A stretch of 60,000 nucleotides of DNA from Cryptomeria japonica (GCF_030272615.1 NC_081407.1:145210897-145270896), one strand, 5' to 3'. Counted from the stretch's first letter, positions 23,163 through 33,106 are shown. The notes: generated from the letters alone by a model not told the origin. Program-made: numbers and translations.

Positions 23163-24038
23163 ACATTTTCAACCATGCCAAGTTTCTTATGAAAGTACTC
23201 AACCTTTGCTTTATACAAAGGTTTGGTGAGAATTTCTGCAGTCTTCTTTCATGTACTCACATATTTTATCTGGATAGCATTCCTTTCAATCATGTTTCTA
23301 ACATAGTGATAAGGAATCTCAATATGTTTGGATCTGTCATGAAATACTGGATGGTTCTGAGTTTATGATTTCACTCATTAGTGCAGTATAGCTGGAGAAC
23401 TTATGGGGTCTTTTGATTTCCCTGAATGTCCCTAGAGGTGCTATAGTCTTTTGCTTCTTGAATCATTTTTCTGGCCCAAAGAGGCCTTCTACGATTCTCA
23501 AGGGGGACAGGATTTTGAGGATCTAATTTATTCTCATTATCATCATTTTTTATAGTTTTTGGAGTCTCCCTCTGAATCCCATGAACTCAATCTTCTTCCA
23601 TGTTTTGAGGAGGATGAGGGTCTTCTAAATCTCGGGAGCTTTTAGATTTCATGAAGGCAATATCTTCTTCAAATATCACATCTCTACTTAGCTCAATTTT
23701 CTTTTGACTTGGAATATAAATCCTATAAGCCTTGGAGGTTTCACTATAACCTACAAAAATGCCTTTTCTACATGAGGGATCTAGCTTGGTCCTCTTTTCT
23801 TTTGGTATATGAATATATACATGACAACCAAAGATTCTTAGATGGCTTATGTCAGGCTTAACTCCAGAGAAGCTTCTTTTGGGGTTTTATTATTTATGAG
23901 AGAGTGAGGGCTCCTGTTTTGAATGTATACAACAGTGCTAGATGCTTCTGCCCAGAAGAAGGTGTTTAAATTTTGGTCATACATCATGGCTCTAGCAGCT
24001 TCTACAATAGACCTATTTTTCCTTTTTGCTACCCCATT
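23163..24038 (-). pseudogene. Copia RNase H end joined to RT start (core deleted)
   Basis: From 23163 to about 23338 the reverse strand reads HIEIPYHYVRNMI, then AEILTKPLYKAKVEYFHKKL, the C-terminal end of copia RNase H. To the right (about 23340-24038) it reads the post-integrase linker: FGCHVYIHIPKEKRTKLDPS, then YSETSKAYRIYIPSQKKIEL and RPLWARKMIQEAKDY, which leads into RT. The polymerase palm and most of RNase H are missing, with the two ends fused near 23338. This is a clean internal deletion rather than gradual decay. Confidence 0.65.
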
Positions 24039-24464
24039 TTATCGGGGGTTGTAGGGAATGGTGTACTCCCTCTTAATCCCAGCATTTTTACAAAAAAACT
24101 TAAATATTTCTGAAGTGTATTCCCCCCCATTGTCTGTCCTTAAGATTTTTATTTTTTTACAAGATAGATTTTGTACTAGGGCTTTGAATTCCTTAAATCT
24201 CATAAGGATTTCTTCTAACCCTTTACATTTTAGGAAATAGATCCATGTCTTCCTAGAATAGTCATTAACAAAAATAATGTAATATAAAAATCCTCCTAAG
24301 GAGGTTACAAACATTGGTCCATATAAATCAGAATGAACAACTTCTAATATATTTGTAGTTTTGCTAGTGCTGGAGTGAAACATAACTTTTGTGTTCTTTC
24401 CAAGAGAACATCCTTTGCACGTACCTTCATGATTTTGTTTTAATTTGGGTAGATCAAATACCAA
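24039..24464 (-). pseudogene. Copia integrase, zinc domain end and catalytic core
   Basis: The reverse frame of 141 residues contains GTCKGCSLGKNTKVMFHSST (the CC half of the HHCC domain), then EVVHSDLYGPMFVTSLGG with the first catalytic Asp, and KILRTDNGGEYTSEIF with the second. It ends at IPYNPR, just before the region of the catalytic Glu, where a stop occurs. Integrase joins element cDNA to host DNA. This is one of the better preserved blocks of the insertion. Confidence 0.8.
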
Positions 24465-24485
24465 CTTTTGAATTGTGGGAAGAGC

Positions 24486-24970
24486 TCAAAAATGTAGATG
24501 CCCTAACCTCCTGTGCCAGATTTCATTTGAGTCTAGTGATTCATGTAACAAAGCTTGAGGGAGAGACGTGCATAGTTTATAAAGGCATTTTTTCCTTACT
24601 ACAATTTTGTAGGCTTTCTTTATGGTTGAATTCTTTGGCCAAGCCAAGACTTTTCCTTCCATGAAGGTGACTCTATAACCCTTGTCTTCAAGTGCTGAAA
24701 TGGAGACTAGATTTCTTTTTATCCTTGGTACATATAGTACTCCTGAGAGTTGAAGAGAAATCCATGATTTTAAATTTATGATGCAGGTCCCAATCCCTTT
24801 CACAGGGTAGCTTGAATCATTCCCAATGGTTACTTCTTCATTTGAATTTTCTTTTAAGTCATCAAGCTATTCTTTGAATCCAGTAATATGCCTAGATGAT
24901 CCACTATCAATTACCCAAGTATTAGGATTTGTTGAAACTTGACTTGAAAGGGCAGAGTAGAATACAAGCT
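24486..24970 (-). pseudogene. Copia protease and pre-integrase region
   Basis: The reverse strand at 24890-24970 reads NTWVIDSGSSRHITG, the D-S-G protease site. At 24486-24803 it continues LSGVLYVPRIKRNLVSISAL and EIWHRRLGHLHF, the protease C terminus and the HH half of the integrase zinc domain. A stop and frame breaks lie between 24803 and 24890. Confidence 0.75.
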
Positions 24971-25043
24971 TCTCTTATTTTTCATCTTCCCTTGATTTTC
25001 CAACTTCTGCAATGGATACTTGAGTCTTTAATCTATCTAGGCA

Positions 25044-25262
25044 CTTGATGGCATAGTGTCCATATTCATCACATCTAGAACATTGGACTTTGGCCATATC
25101 TTGTTTCCTTTTGTGAGAGTATTTTCGTTTGTTTCCTTTAGGTTCTTTGTCCTTCTTCCCTTTAAAATTTCTTTTCTTTCCCTTTTTGCGTGAGGAAGAA
25201 TTTAGAACACAAATGTCTTCATTTGAAGTGGTTTGATTAACTCCCCTATCTCTTACTTACCT
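25044..25262 (-). pseudogene. Copia gag C terminus with CCHC zinc knuckle
   Basis: The reverse strand reads CSRCDEYGHYAIKC near 25044-25085, an intact C-x2-C-x4-H-x4-C knuckle. It is preceded by a Lys/Arg-rich segment. The reading ends at 25262, where sequence in the opposite orientation begins. Confidence 0.65.
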
Positions 25263-25266
25263 CAAA

Positions 25267-25800
25267 ATGGCAAATGGGGTTAGATTTGGGGACCGCCTTA
25301 AAGGGGCATCAAATTTCATTTCATGGAAATTTAGAATCATGACTACACTAAGAGAACAGGAATTAGAAACCATCATGCACAAAGATTCATCCATGCCAAA
25401 AGATGAAGATGAGTAAAGACTATGGATTAAAAACAATAAAAAAACTATGAAGATATTGGTAGATACAGTGAAAGATCACATAGTTCCTATCATCTCCAAA
25501 TTGGATACAGCAAGCAAAATGTTTTCAACATTGGAAAACATGTATGAAATTAACAACACTAGCAGGGTACTATCCTTAAAACAAAAACTTCATCATATAA
25601 AGATACATAAGGGTGAATCTATCACCTCATATTTCATGAGAATTACGGAATTAAAAGACCAACTCTCTACAATTGGTCATACTGTAGATAGTAAGGAGCT
25701 AACCCTGTTAGCACTAAATGGACTACCAGGATCATGGGAAGGATTCATACAAGGAATCAGTGCTCGTGCTGAACTACCTGATTTTGATAGATTAAAACCA
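25267..25800 (+). pseudogene. Copia gag N terminus, inverted relative to its element
   Basis: On the + strand the frame starts MANGVRFGDRLKGASNFISW at 25267 and continues through 25447-25800 with VKDHIVPIISKLDTASKMFS, LSLKQKLHHIKIHKGESITS and LNGLPGSWEGFIQGIS. This is the N-terminal UBN2-type gag of copia elements. One stop lies near 25413. It ends at about 25800 within a segment reading LPDFDRLK and passes into LTR sequence. It lies back to back with the gag C terminus of the reverse-oriented element. It is probably a piece of the same element or a close relative. Confidence 0.75.
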
Positions 25801-25805
25801 ATAGT

Positions 25806-25986
25806 CGATATAATCGACTTGTTACATTTAATCGCTTGACAAACATTAGTTGACTTAAAGTCGAATTGGTTAATTATACCATCTTGCAAGGATAAAGCAA
25901 CTATCAAATGCTTAAGGCCAATTGGCCACTTAAGCATTTGATTTCGATGATCAAAATTATGTGACCGAAGCTGCACAACATTAACA
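25806..25986. repeat. Rearranged 5' LTR remnant of the nested copia
   Basis: 25806-25886 matches the reverse complement of 22220-22300. 25887-25986 matches 22539-22634 directly. These are two LTR pieces of opposite orientation placed side by side. The outer tip ATTAACA abuts GAAAG. Confidence 0.75.
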
Positions 25987-25991
25987 GAAAG
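25987..25991. repeat. Target-site duplication, right (GAAAG)
   Basis: GAAAG repeats the five bases at 21855-21859. Beyond it the host sequence resumes in the middle of the hairpin motif. Confidence 0.75.
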
Positions 25992-27016
25992 TGCACACAG
26001 TCCTCCTAAATTTTTCAAAAAAAATTATGGATGAAAGCTATGATGATTTGAGAGCTAACCTCAAAATATTGATTGATTTTACGATGTCTAGATAGGTGAA
26101 ATTAAGGTTTGAATGTTGAAATGGGACCTTATAAGGGTTTTGAAAAAGATAAGTAATTGATTTGTAAGTTTGAAAAAGGTCAAGCCTAATGAATAAGGCC
26201 ATCTTAAATAAAATTTAGAAGAATGAAATTGGTTGAGATTGATTGATATTTTCACAAAATCCAATTAAATTTGAAAATTAGTGTTTTAGGACCTAACCAC
26301 TGAATTTTAAAATTTTGAATTTTGGGAAAAGGAGGGAAATTGAAATTTTGAATTTTAGGCAAGAAGACAAGTCTGACAACAATGATAAATCTAAAAATTG
26401 AAGTAAGATCCAAGTTTTGCACAAATTCAATCTCAAATCTAGATTTTTTGTAAATTGCAAGAAAATCAAACATTCAATTTTGAATTTGTTTTCGACCTTA
26501 GGATGTTCAAAAATTGATAAAATCAACCAATTTCCTGGATTTAAGCAGAAAAATAAATTCAATTTCGACTCCCAAAATTTCAGGAAAAAAAGTCAAGGAC
26601 CATGTGCAAAGTGCACTTGATCCGACCAACTTTTTTCAAAATTTTCAAGGATGATAGATATTATGAGTTGATTGCAGAATCCAAAAAACAGCCAATTTGG
26701 AGATGTCTAGATCAGTCAAATTAGCATTCAAAGGTCCAAATAGGAGATTCTTAAAAATTAGGGTTTTATTGTTTAACCACTTAATTTTCAGAATGAAAAG
26801 ATAGATTTGAATTGCAATTTTGAAATAGAAATCAGATCTGAAACAAGCAATTAAAATGCTATACTTCACAAGCTTAATTTCCTCAAAATGAAAAATTAGG
26901 GTTTCTATGCAATTAACCTCTAAATTTTGCAAAAAGATCAAATTTGGAAATGAAATTTTAAAGATCAAATTGTAATTATTCAGATCTAACAAATAAGAAA
27001 TCAAAAGTAAGATGTA
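25992..27016 (-). other. Right part of the gag-only element's 5' leader
   Basis: This non-coding leader contains AAAATTAGTG/AAATTAGGGTT followed by AACC.CT.AATTTT at 26274, 26755 and 26891. Each can fold on itself because AAAATTA pairs with TAATTTT. It lies between the primer site and the insertion and shows no open frame worth calling. Confidence 0.6.
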
Positions 27017-27033
27017 GGACGTCGGGTTCACCA
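27017..27033 (-). other. Primer binding site of the gag-only element
   Basis: The reverse strand reads TGGTGAACCCGACGTCC, beginning with the TGG that pairs with the CCA end of a tRNA. It lies three bases inside the LTR edge at 27037. I cannot name the tRNA with certainty. Confidence 0.6.
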
Positions 27034-27036
27034 AAA

Positions 27037-28245
27037 TGTAAAGTGGAAAATTGAACCCTAGTGATTCCCCACCTAGGAGAGAGAAAGGAAATCACTAGGA
27101 TGATTTTCACTTGGGAGATACTTTACATTAAAAAGATGGGTTGAATCCACTAGATCCAAATCCAAGGGAAACAAGGATGTGAATTCTAAGTGGATTGCAA
27201 GTGTTGGAATGTAATTTGCCCTCTTTTGTAAGTAGAAGAGTTGACTTGTTGACTATGCAGAAAAGAGAGATAAAATGGGTGAAATCGGGACCTACTGATT
27301 CAAGGTCGTGTTGTAACTTTGGATCTGAAATATTTGGATTGATACGGATCTGCCCTACAAATTTGGAGAAATTTTGTCGGGACCGTGTTGAAAGTGCACA
27401 TGGTCCTCCGAAAAATCCGCGAAATGAAAAGGGTTTTTTTGTCTCTGCAAATGAAGCCCAAACCTACGATTACAGTTGTGCACCTACAACCTACACACAT
27501 AAAAGAAGGGAAGAAAGGTTGTGGATAGGGGTTTGCCTTAGTCAAACCCCAGTTGAGGAATCAACTTTGAAAGAAAGTAATTGCAAATGCTTAAATGTAA
27601 ATAATGGAAATGTATACCTTGTAGATCTGCTATTTGTTGATGGTGATTTCTTTGCTTCTTGAATCTAATCACAAGTGTTGCATGAAATGGCATGTAACAT
27701 GACAAAACCCTAACACACACATTCTTGCAAACTAATATTGTAATGTTGCTCCAATAGATGAATGAAGAAGACACACGAAGAAGAAGACTCGATGGATGCT
27801 TGAAGACTTGAATGCTTGATGAAGACCTTTTGCTTGAATTTCACCTATCATGTATTTCGTGTATATCCTATCTATATGCAAATGAGAAGACTAACTCCCT
27901 TTTTGTACATGCCTCAGAAGATTTAAATTCATCTCACCAAAGGCCAACATCAGGGAGATTTGGAATCCCAAAATGCAGATAGGACTGGAGGGACCTATCT
28001 TTGGGCCCCTTTAAGAGGGGGGGACAGAGGTGCCACGCCCCTGTCCTAGGGGGGACAAGGGCGCCACACCCCTTTCCTTCCCTATCTTAGGGTCCAAACA
28101 AGGTCCTGAGGCCATCTTAGGGCTCAAACGGGAGAAATTCAAGGGTGAAGGTGCAGAAAGGGGTCTCGGTTGGAGAGAAAGATATCGTCGCCAAGGTGAG
28201 GGCCTCAAATGTGGTTAAAATTGCAAGGGTTGAAATTTTATGACA
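27037..28245 (-). repeat. 5' LTR of the gag-only element
   Basis: It matches 16758-17910 along its length in the same direction, with the same TGTAAAG and TATGACA ends. An extra ~25 bases near 27075 are missing from the other copy. The GACCGTGT hairpin is at 27381-27405. Confidence 0.8.
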
Positions 28246-28504
28246 CTAGAACATCTCTCTTTTAAGCAAAAGAAAATTTATTGATTGCCTTATTATGTGT
28301 TATTGCATTATGTTAGCTAATATCAACAATCTTTCATATAATATTCAAGAATCTTGCTTAAAAACATCAAAAACCAATAAAACACAAGAAAAAACAGTCA
28401 AACCCCTTCCTAATATATGCTGGCCAAAGATTTATCAGCAACAAACATTTGCACATAACCTCAAATTTTGGTTCAGTTTTGGGAAAAATTGGATTGGGGA
28501 TCTT

Positions 28505-30963
28505 TCAGACATAATCAGTATCTTGTACTTTATCCAAGTCTTTGTCTGAAGGAGGAATTGCCATTTCTACATACTTATTCTTGGATTGATCTATCCTCAA
28601 CCTAGACAAAGATTTGGCCTTTTTTGTAACCTTGGGCTTAACTAGTACCAATTGGCTAAAATCAAAATCATCATGTGAGATGACTTGTGTCTTCCTTGTT
28701 GGAGTGTTAGACACTAACTAGGGTGGCAAAGAAGCACCTTCATGCACTGCGGAAGTCAAAATTTGAGTTGTAAACTCGAGACTGAATATTGGTAGTAATA
28801 ATAGGTGGAGTTGAAGTGACAATGGCAAGTGGATTTAAAACATTAGAAACCTAAGGAGGAACTTGGGTTTTTGACATGAATATATTAAAATCCTCCAACA
28901 TGGAATATGTGATCTCAAACAAATTAGGAAGGAACACGGTATCTAGGTTGTCATGAGGTGTATCAAGGGTTGACTCACTTATGGAGGTGGAAGGAATAAC
29001 ATTTATTTTAGGAGTTTGTGAAGGAAGTGACACAATGGAACTCAAAGGAATAGCATCTATAATAGAGACTGAAGTAGTACCTGTGATATCACATGATGTA
29101 GGAGGAATACCTTCACATGTCTCTTGAGACTGGGAAGTACTTGGGATTTCAGCTAATCTCTCCTCATCAAATTCTCCTTCTTCTTATTCCTATTCATTAT
29201 CTGGTTCATCTTCTTCATGGATTTGTTCATCTTCATTTTCTTCTTCTTCTCCCTCAACTTCATCATGAACTTGAATCTCTTGAGTTGAAGACTCACCTTG
29301 AGATTTACCCTTTCCAATAGTGAATTTGAATTTAGGACCTTTAGGAGTTGCAGGATCTTGCCTATTATTGGTCCTTAATTCAAAAGTCTTTCCCTTGGGG
29401 CCTACAAAATCTTCTTCAAATGACTTAGTTTGGAAAGGCTTCATCTGTACACCATGTAAATTAAACCAAACAGTGGTATTATCAATAATTTTCTGGAACT
29501 TGGCCCTTACAAAAGTGGTCTCCTTTTGCGACCATTGAATGAGAGGCAAAGGTAGGCAAAGGTAATCCAAGAACTTTTTTTTTCTCATATGCAAGATCAA
29601 GGACTTCCTCAAGATCTTTAGGAACGTTGACAATATCAAAGTTTTCAATTTTCTCTATTGTCAAACGATAGTAATCCATTCTTCAAACATCCTCTTTAGT
29701 CCTACAATCTACCCATACATATTCAATTCGATGAATATGTGTGTAGTTTTTCTTAATCTTATTCTTCATTCCCCTATAGTCAAAGAAATTCCTGACTTTG
29801 AAAATTTTCATAGTCACCCTTCTCATATCATCGTCCATGGCATAGGCCTAGTAGATGGAATTGATAGAATATCTCCCTAAAGAGATGGAGAAATTGAGAC
29901 CTATCTTATAAGCTCTAGATATACACTCATGAATAGAAATCATTTTATGTGCCATCTCCATAAGGATTATCTTATCAGATAGACACCTCGGGAGAATGAA
30001 TGGTTCTCTATCAAAACATCCAATTTTGATATATGTGAAGGTAGGAAATTGAAGACAAATGCAACCATATTCACTCACCACCTTCCATGCTTCATCTAAC
30101 ACTCTTTTGTTCTGAATTTCCTTGTCAAATAAACACATGTAGTAAGCAAAGAAATCATCAATTACCCTCTTAAAATGGTGTAAACTCTCTAAGAGAGTCA
30201 ATTGAGAAAAGTAATTGTAAACAGGAACTTCACTCCTGTCACCTGTAGTTGATAGACCTGGAAAATGCCTCATCGAAGTGGCTGCATAGACAAGATAAGA
30301 AATCATGTATAATTTCAAGGTGGTAGGCACCTTGGTTAGCTGTTCACCAAAAGCATCAACAATTTTCTTGCAGCAGAAAATATTCTTCTTTTTTTGCCTG
30401 ATGACATGAATGTATTGATACATCCATTTGTGGTAAGTATTGGAAGTTGGAAGGACTTTTACTCTACCGAGAAGAGTAATAAGATCATTGACTTCCTTAA
30501 TGAAGTTATAGCGGGGAAGAGTCTCAAGCCATCTTGAAATTGTAGGACTAGGTGTTTTTAGCCAATTCCCATTCATATTCTTCCTACATTTCTCTGAATT
30601 CTTATCAAAATATGCCACTGATGATTGCATGTCAATGTCTACATATTGATCTATAGGAGAATGTTTGAATATTGTATCAAATAAATATTCATCAAGTTTG
30701 ATGAGTGTTTTATTCCCATCTCTATCCTTCACTGATATAGTGATAGGATCATATCCATTGGCAAGAGCCAATACAAATTCTGGATTTTGAGCTAACATGG
30801 GAAAAGCAGCCACTAGATTAATTTCATTGTTTATGGTAGGCCCCATCTTGTAAGACACTGGTGGTGACTTCACCCTCTTTAGGAACTCATCGAGATCCAC
30901 ATGTCTGATATCGGTGTCCCTGATATTGTCAATATTTGATGTCACAGAAGAAGAAGGAAACAC
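28505..30963 (-). pseudogene. Long retroelement accessory ORF (non-pol), N-terminal and acidic middle parts
   Basis: The best frame is 371 residues (29848-30963), starting MFPSSSVTSNIDNIRDTDIR and containing LANGYDPITISVKDRDGNKT, WLETLPRYNFIKEVNDLITL, LYMISYLVYAATSMRHFPGL and YGCICLQFPTFTYIKIGCFD. The same frame passes a TAG at 29848 and a TGA near 29680 (both at places consistent with CAG or CGA) and then shifts near 29500. Beyond it 29190-29480 is a Glu/Asp-rich segment (EVEGEEEENEDEQIHEEDEP). After Ser/Thr-rich pieces it reaches KKAKSLSRLRIDQSKNKYVE at 28570-28640. No catalytic motif is visible. The helical, cysteine-poor N-terminal part recalls the plant-transposon-protein ORFs carried 3' of gypsy pol, but I do not recognise the family with certainty. 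Confidence 0.5.
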
Positions 30964-31161
30964 TAGATGTATTTCTTGCTTCTTGAACTTATTGATTTTT
31001 TGGTCGGTGAGGGTCCTGACATTTGAAATGGATGCACTGCATCATGAAAATATCATCATTTGAAATTATTAGCCTTCATAAAAATCTTCATTTGATAGGA
31101 AAAGTCCATCGATCGATCACAAATTGATAAAAAATCATTAATTTGTATGTGTGTGCATTGG

Positions 31162-31754
31162 GTGCAAATCGGATTTATAAGTCCAATTTGTACTTAATCA
31201 TAAGTGTAAAGTCCAAATAGGTGCATATCGGACTTATAAATCCAATTTGCACTTGCAAATTGGCAAAAAACCAAAATAGGTGTATATTGGGTTTATATCC
31301 CCGAAATACACCATGGGAACAATATAACAAGGTGGTGTAACTCGAGGTTATACCCCTGATTTACACCCACTTTGATTGAAATCAAAATATCAACTAAGTG
31401 GTGATCAAAGTTAGAAACACAATCACCATTCAACAAAGGAAGAACAAAAAATAAGTGGTGGTTGGGGTTATAAACCGGATCACCATTCAACAAAGAAACT
31501 TATCAATGGTGATTGGGGTTATAAACTTGATCACCATTTTGGAACAACAAAGATATAGTGGTGACGAGCGGTATTATACCCTCGATCACCACTTAGCAAG
31601 AATACAAGCAAATGGTGGGGAGCTAGGCTTGTAACCCCGACCACCATCCTTTCTTCAAAGGCGGTGATAGTTGGGTTTACAAGCTCGACTACCACCCATG
31701 GTTAAATAAGTCAATAAAACAAAGGGGTGGAGGGACTGTGTCCCTGCCATACAC
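31162..31754. repeat. Array of ~11 imperfect-palindrome repeats, period ~56 bp
   Basis: Stem-loop units start near 31162, 31221, 31279, 31334, 31399, 31456, 31505, 31557, 31612, 31663 and 31725. Most centres resemble GG(G)NTTATAANCC. Arms differ between units but match within each: GTGCAAAT/ATTTGTAC, GGTGTAT/ATACACC, GGTGTAA/TTACACC, AATGGTGAT/ATCACCATT, AGTGGTGA/TCACCACT, ATGGTGG/CCACCAT. Several spacers contain CAACAAAG. The array lies just upstream of the reverse-strand accessory ORF at 30963 and left of the gypsy LTR. The period is not a multiple of three, so it is unlikely to be coding. Confidence 0.85.
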
Positions 31755-31799
31755 CGTCGACCATGGCTTCGATGTATGACGGGGTCACAACTACACCAA

Positions 31800-33084
31800 A
31801 CACCTTTGAGCATTGATGAGTTGAGACATTGGCATATTTTTATCCTTAGAACTCTTAAGGATTTTTCATATTTTGATTTACATAATAGTAATGATGTATC
31901 GGAAGTTTACTATATGTATTTTAGATGTTAGCCTAAACCTATTAAAATATGTTTTGTCTTTGCCAGTTTATTCATGCAGCCATGTTATTCATTCCTATTG
32001 ACATGCGAATTGTTTAAGGCAATATCATGTGTGAAATTAATAGATGTCCTGATTAATTAAAATATGTATGTATGTTCTTGTATGTTATTTCTTTTGAAGT
32101 ACAGGGAATAAATGATGTTGTGGTGGAAGCTCTCCTATCACGCCAGTTGTAGGAAGAGATATTCAAGGAGATGACTGAAAGATCGAACAGCAGAGATGTT
32201 GAAGAGCATAAGGAATGGTAGAGGAGAAGTAATTACATGATACTACTGATGTCTAACTCAAGTGGACATTGGTGTTGTAAATACCGCCACAATATGTTAT
32301 GACCGTGGTTCGGTTTAGATCCACATTTTCTGTAGCTTAACTCCAGCTATCTCCTTTCTTGATTAGTTATCTGCCTCTTCTCTTCGACGTGATCTGTGTT
32401 GTTTAAAGTAGATGTTTTCTTTTAAAATAAGCTCTTCATCTCTTCTTAGAGGTTAGAAAGAAAAGAGAGAAAGCAGAGTAGAGGATTTTGGAAATAAAGT
32501 TACAAGTGTTTTTGAGTTTCTTTTTATGTTGAATGATGTAATGACTTCCGAAGAACAATGAATAAAAATATGTTATTCTGAGCACTTAGAGTTGTTTTTG
32601 GGAAGCCTAGAATCACTCATCCAAGGGGGCCCACTTGGTGAGTGTTCCTGTGCCTTTGTTAAGATTAGTTTTCTTCTTTAGCTGCAATAGACGTTCTTGC
32701 ATTGGCTATTCCTGTAACAATTGGAAACAGATCCGCTAACTGTTCCTGCTGCCAAACCAAAATAGAGTAATTTATGTTTATCAGCATTGAACTTAGCCAG
32801 TATTGCTTGAATGAATTTATGTTAACGCAAAAGTTTTCTTGTAGCCTTTCAATAGTTTCAATTCTTGCTTATCTTTTCCACATAATATTAGTTGTTGCAG
32901 TAATGCAGAGTAGTTGTTGCAGGAACTTAGTGCATATATAGTGCAGACCCATTTCAAGTATTGCATCCCTGGGTTGACAATCAAATAAACACTAGCTATA
33001 GAAATAGTGACTTTACCAAGTGAATGTCCAAACGTCGGGTTGAGACTTCAACTAGAGTTATTATTCTTATTGTCGGGTTGACCA
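31800..33084 (+). repeat. 5' LTR of the Athila-like gypsy element (left edge unresolved)
   Basis: The right edge is proposed at the CA at 33083-33084, four bases before a primer site. The 3' LTR is missing because a copia insertion truncates the element, so the left edge cannot be found by comparison and is only a guess. GTCGGGTTGA occurs twice near the right end (about 33035 and 33073). Confidence 0.45.
32933..32941 (+). promoter_or_regulatory. Candidate LTR TATA box
   Basis: GTGCATATATAGTGC lies about 145 bases before the LTR/primer-site boundary. The short distance leaves a small R-U5, so this call is tentative. Confidence 0.35.
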
Positions 33085-33088
33085 TTTT

Positions 33089-33106
33089 TGGCATCATTGT
33101 TGAGGA
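33089..33106 (+). other. Decayed tRNA-Asp-type primer binding site
   Basis: The site reads TGGCATCATTGTTGAGGA. The complement of the plant tRNA-Asp 3' end, used by Athila-like elements, is TGGCGCCGTTGCCGGGGA. All six differences are C-to-T or G-to-A. Confidence 0.65.

Larger units (their letters stand above)
21860..25986 (-). mobile_element. Rearranged Ty1/copia insertion inside the gag-only element
   Basis: The insertion is bounded by GAAAG duplications and by TGTTAAT...ATTAACA ends. In reverse orientation the left side is a complete 3' LTR with a purine tract. Pol remnants follow rightwards: RNase H end, RT start, INT, PR, zinc knuckle. At 25262 the orientation flips: the gag N terminus (25267-25800) reads on the + strand, then an 81-bp LTR piece in + sense, then the 100-bp U3 tip of the 5' LTR in reverse sense. 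Most of RT and RNase H is deleted near 23338. This copy is therefore scrambled at its 5' end and could not move by itself. Confidence 0.75.
16758..28245 (-). mobile_element. Non-autonomous, gag-only LTR retrotransposon with nested copia
   Basis: Two same-direction ~1.2-kb repeats (16758-17910 and 27037-28245) bound the unit. Beside the right copy, on the reverse strand, is a primer site; beside the left copy is a purine tract. This fixes reverse orientation with the 5' LTR on the right. After removing the copia insertion (21860-25986) the internal region is about 5 kb. It holds a gag-like ORF and long repetitive leaders, but no protease, RT or integrase that I can see. It resembles gag-only (TR-GAG-like) or LARD-type elements. 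The five bases outside the LTRs differ (ACATT left, CTAGA right), and the right LTR has about 25 bases (near 27075) absent from the left. The element is therefore old, or its ends come from two insertions. Confidence 0.7.

Noticed and set aside
25447-25839. Possible intact host gene on the + strand
   Set aside because: The sequence is the N-terminal gag of a copia element and ends in LTR sequence.
28011-28218. Open frames on both strands near the end of the 5' LTR
   Set aside because: They lie in GC-richer LTR sequence, and the matching frames in the other LTR (17656-17883) differ through indels, so no conserved protein is implied.
31293-31493. Reverse open frame of 66 codons with repeated LNGD.V.N..HH phrases
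   Set aside because: It is a by-product of the hairpin array. The repeat period is not a multiple of three and the frame does not extend to neighbouring units.
31162-31754. CRISPR-like array
   Set aside because: Units vary in their arms, spacers share words and are not unique, and the surroundings are plant retroelements.
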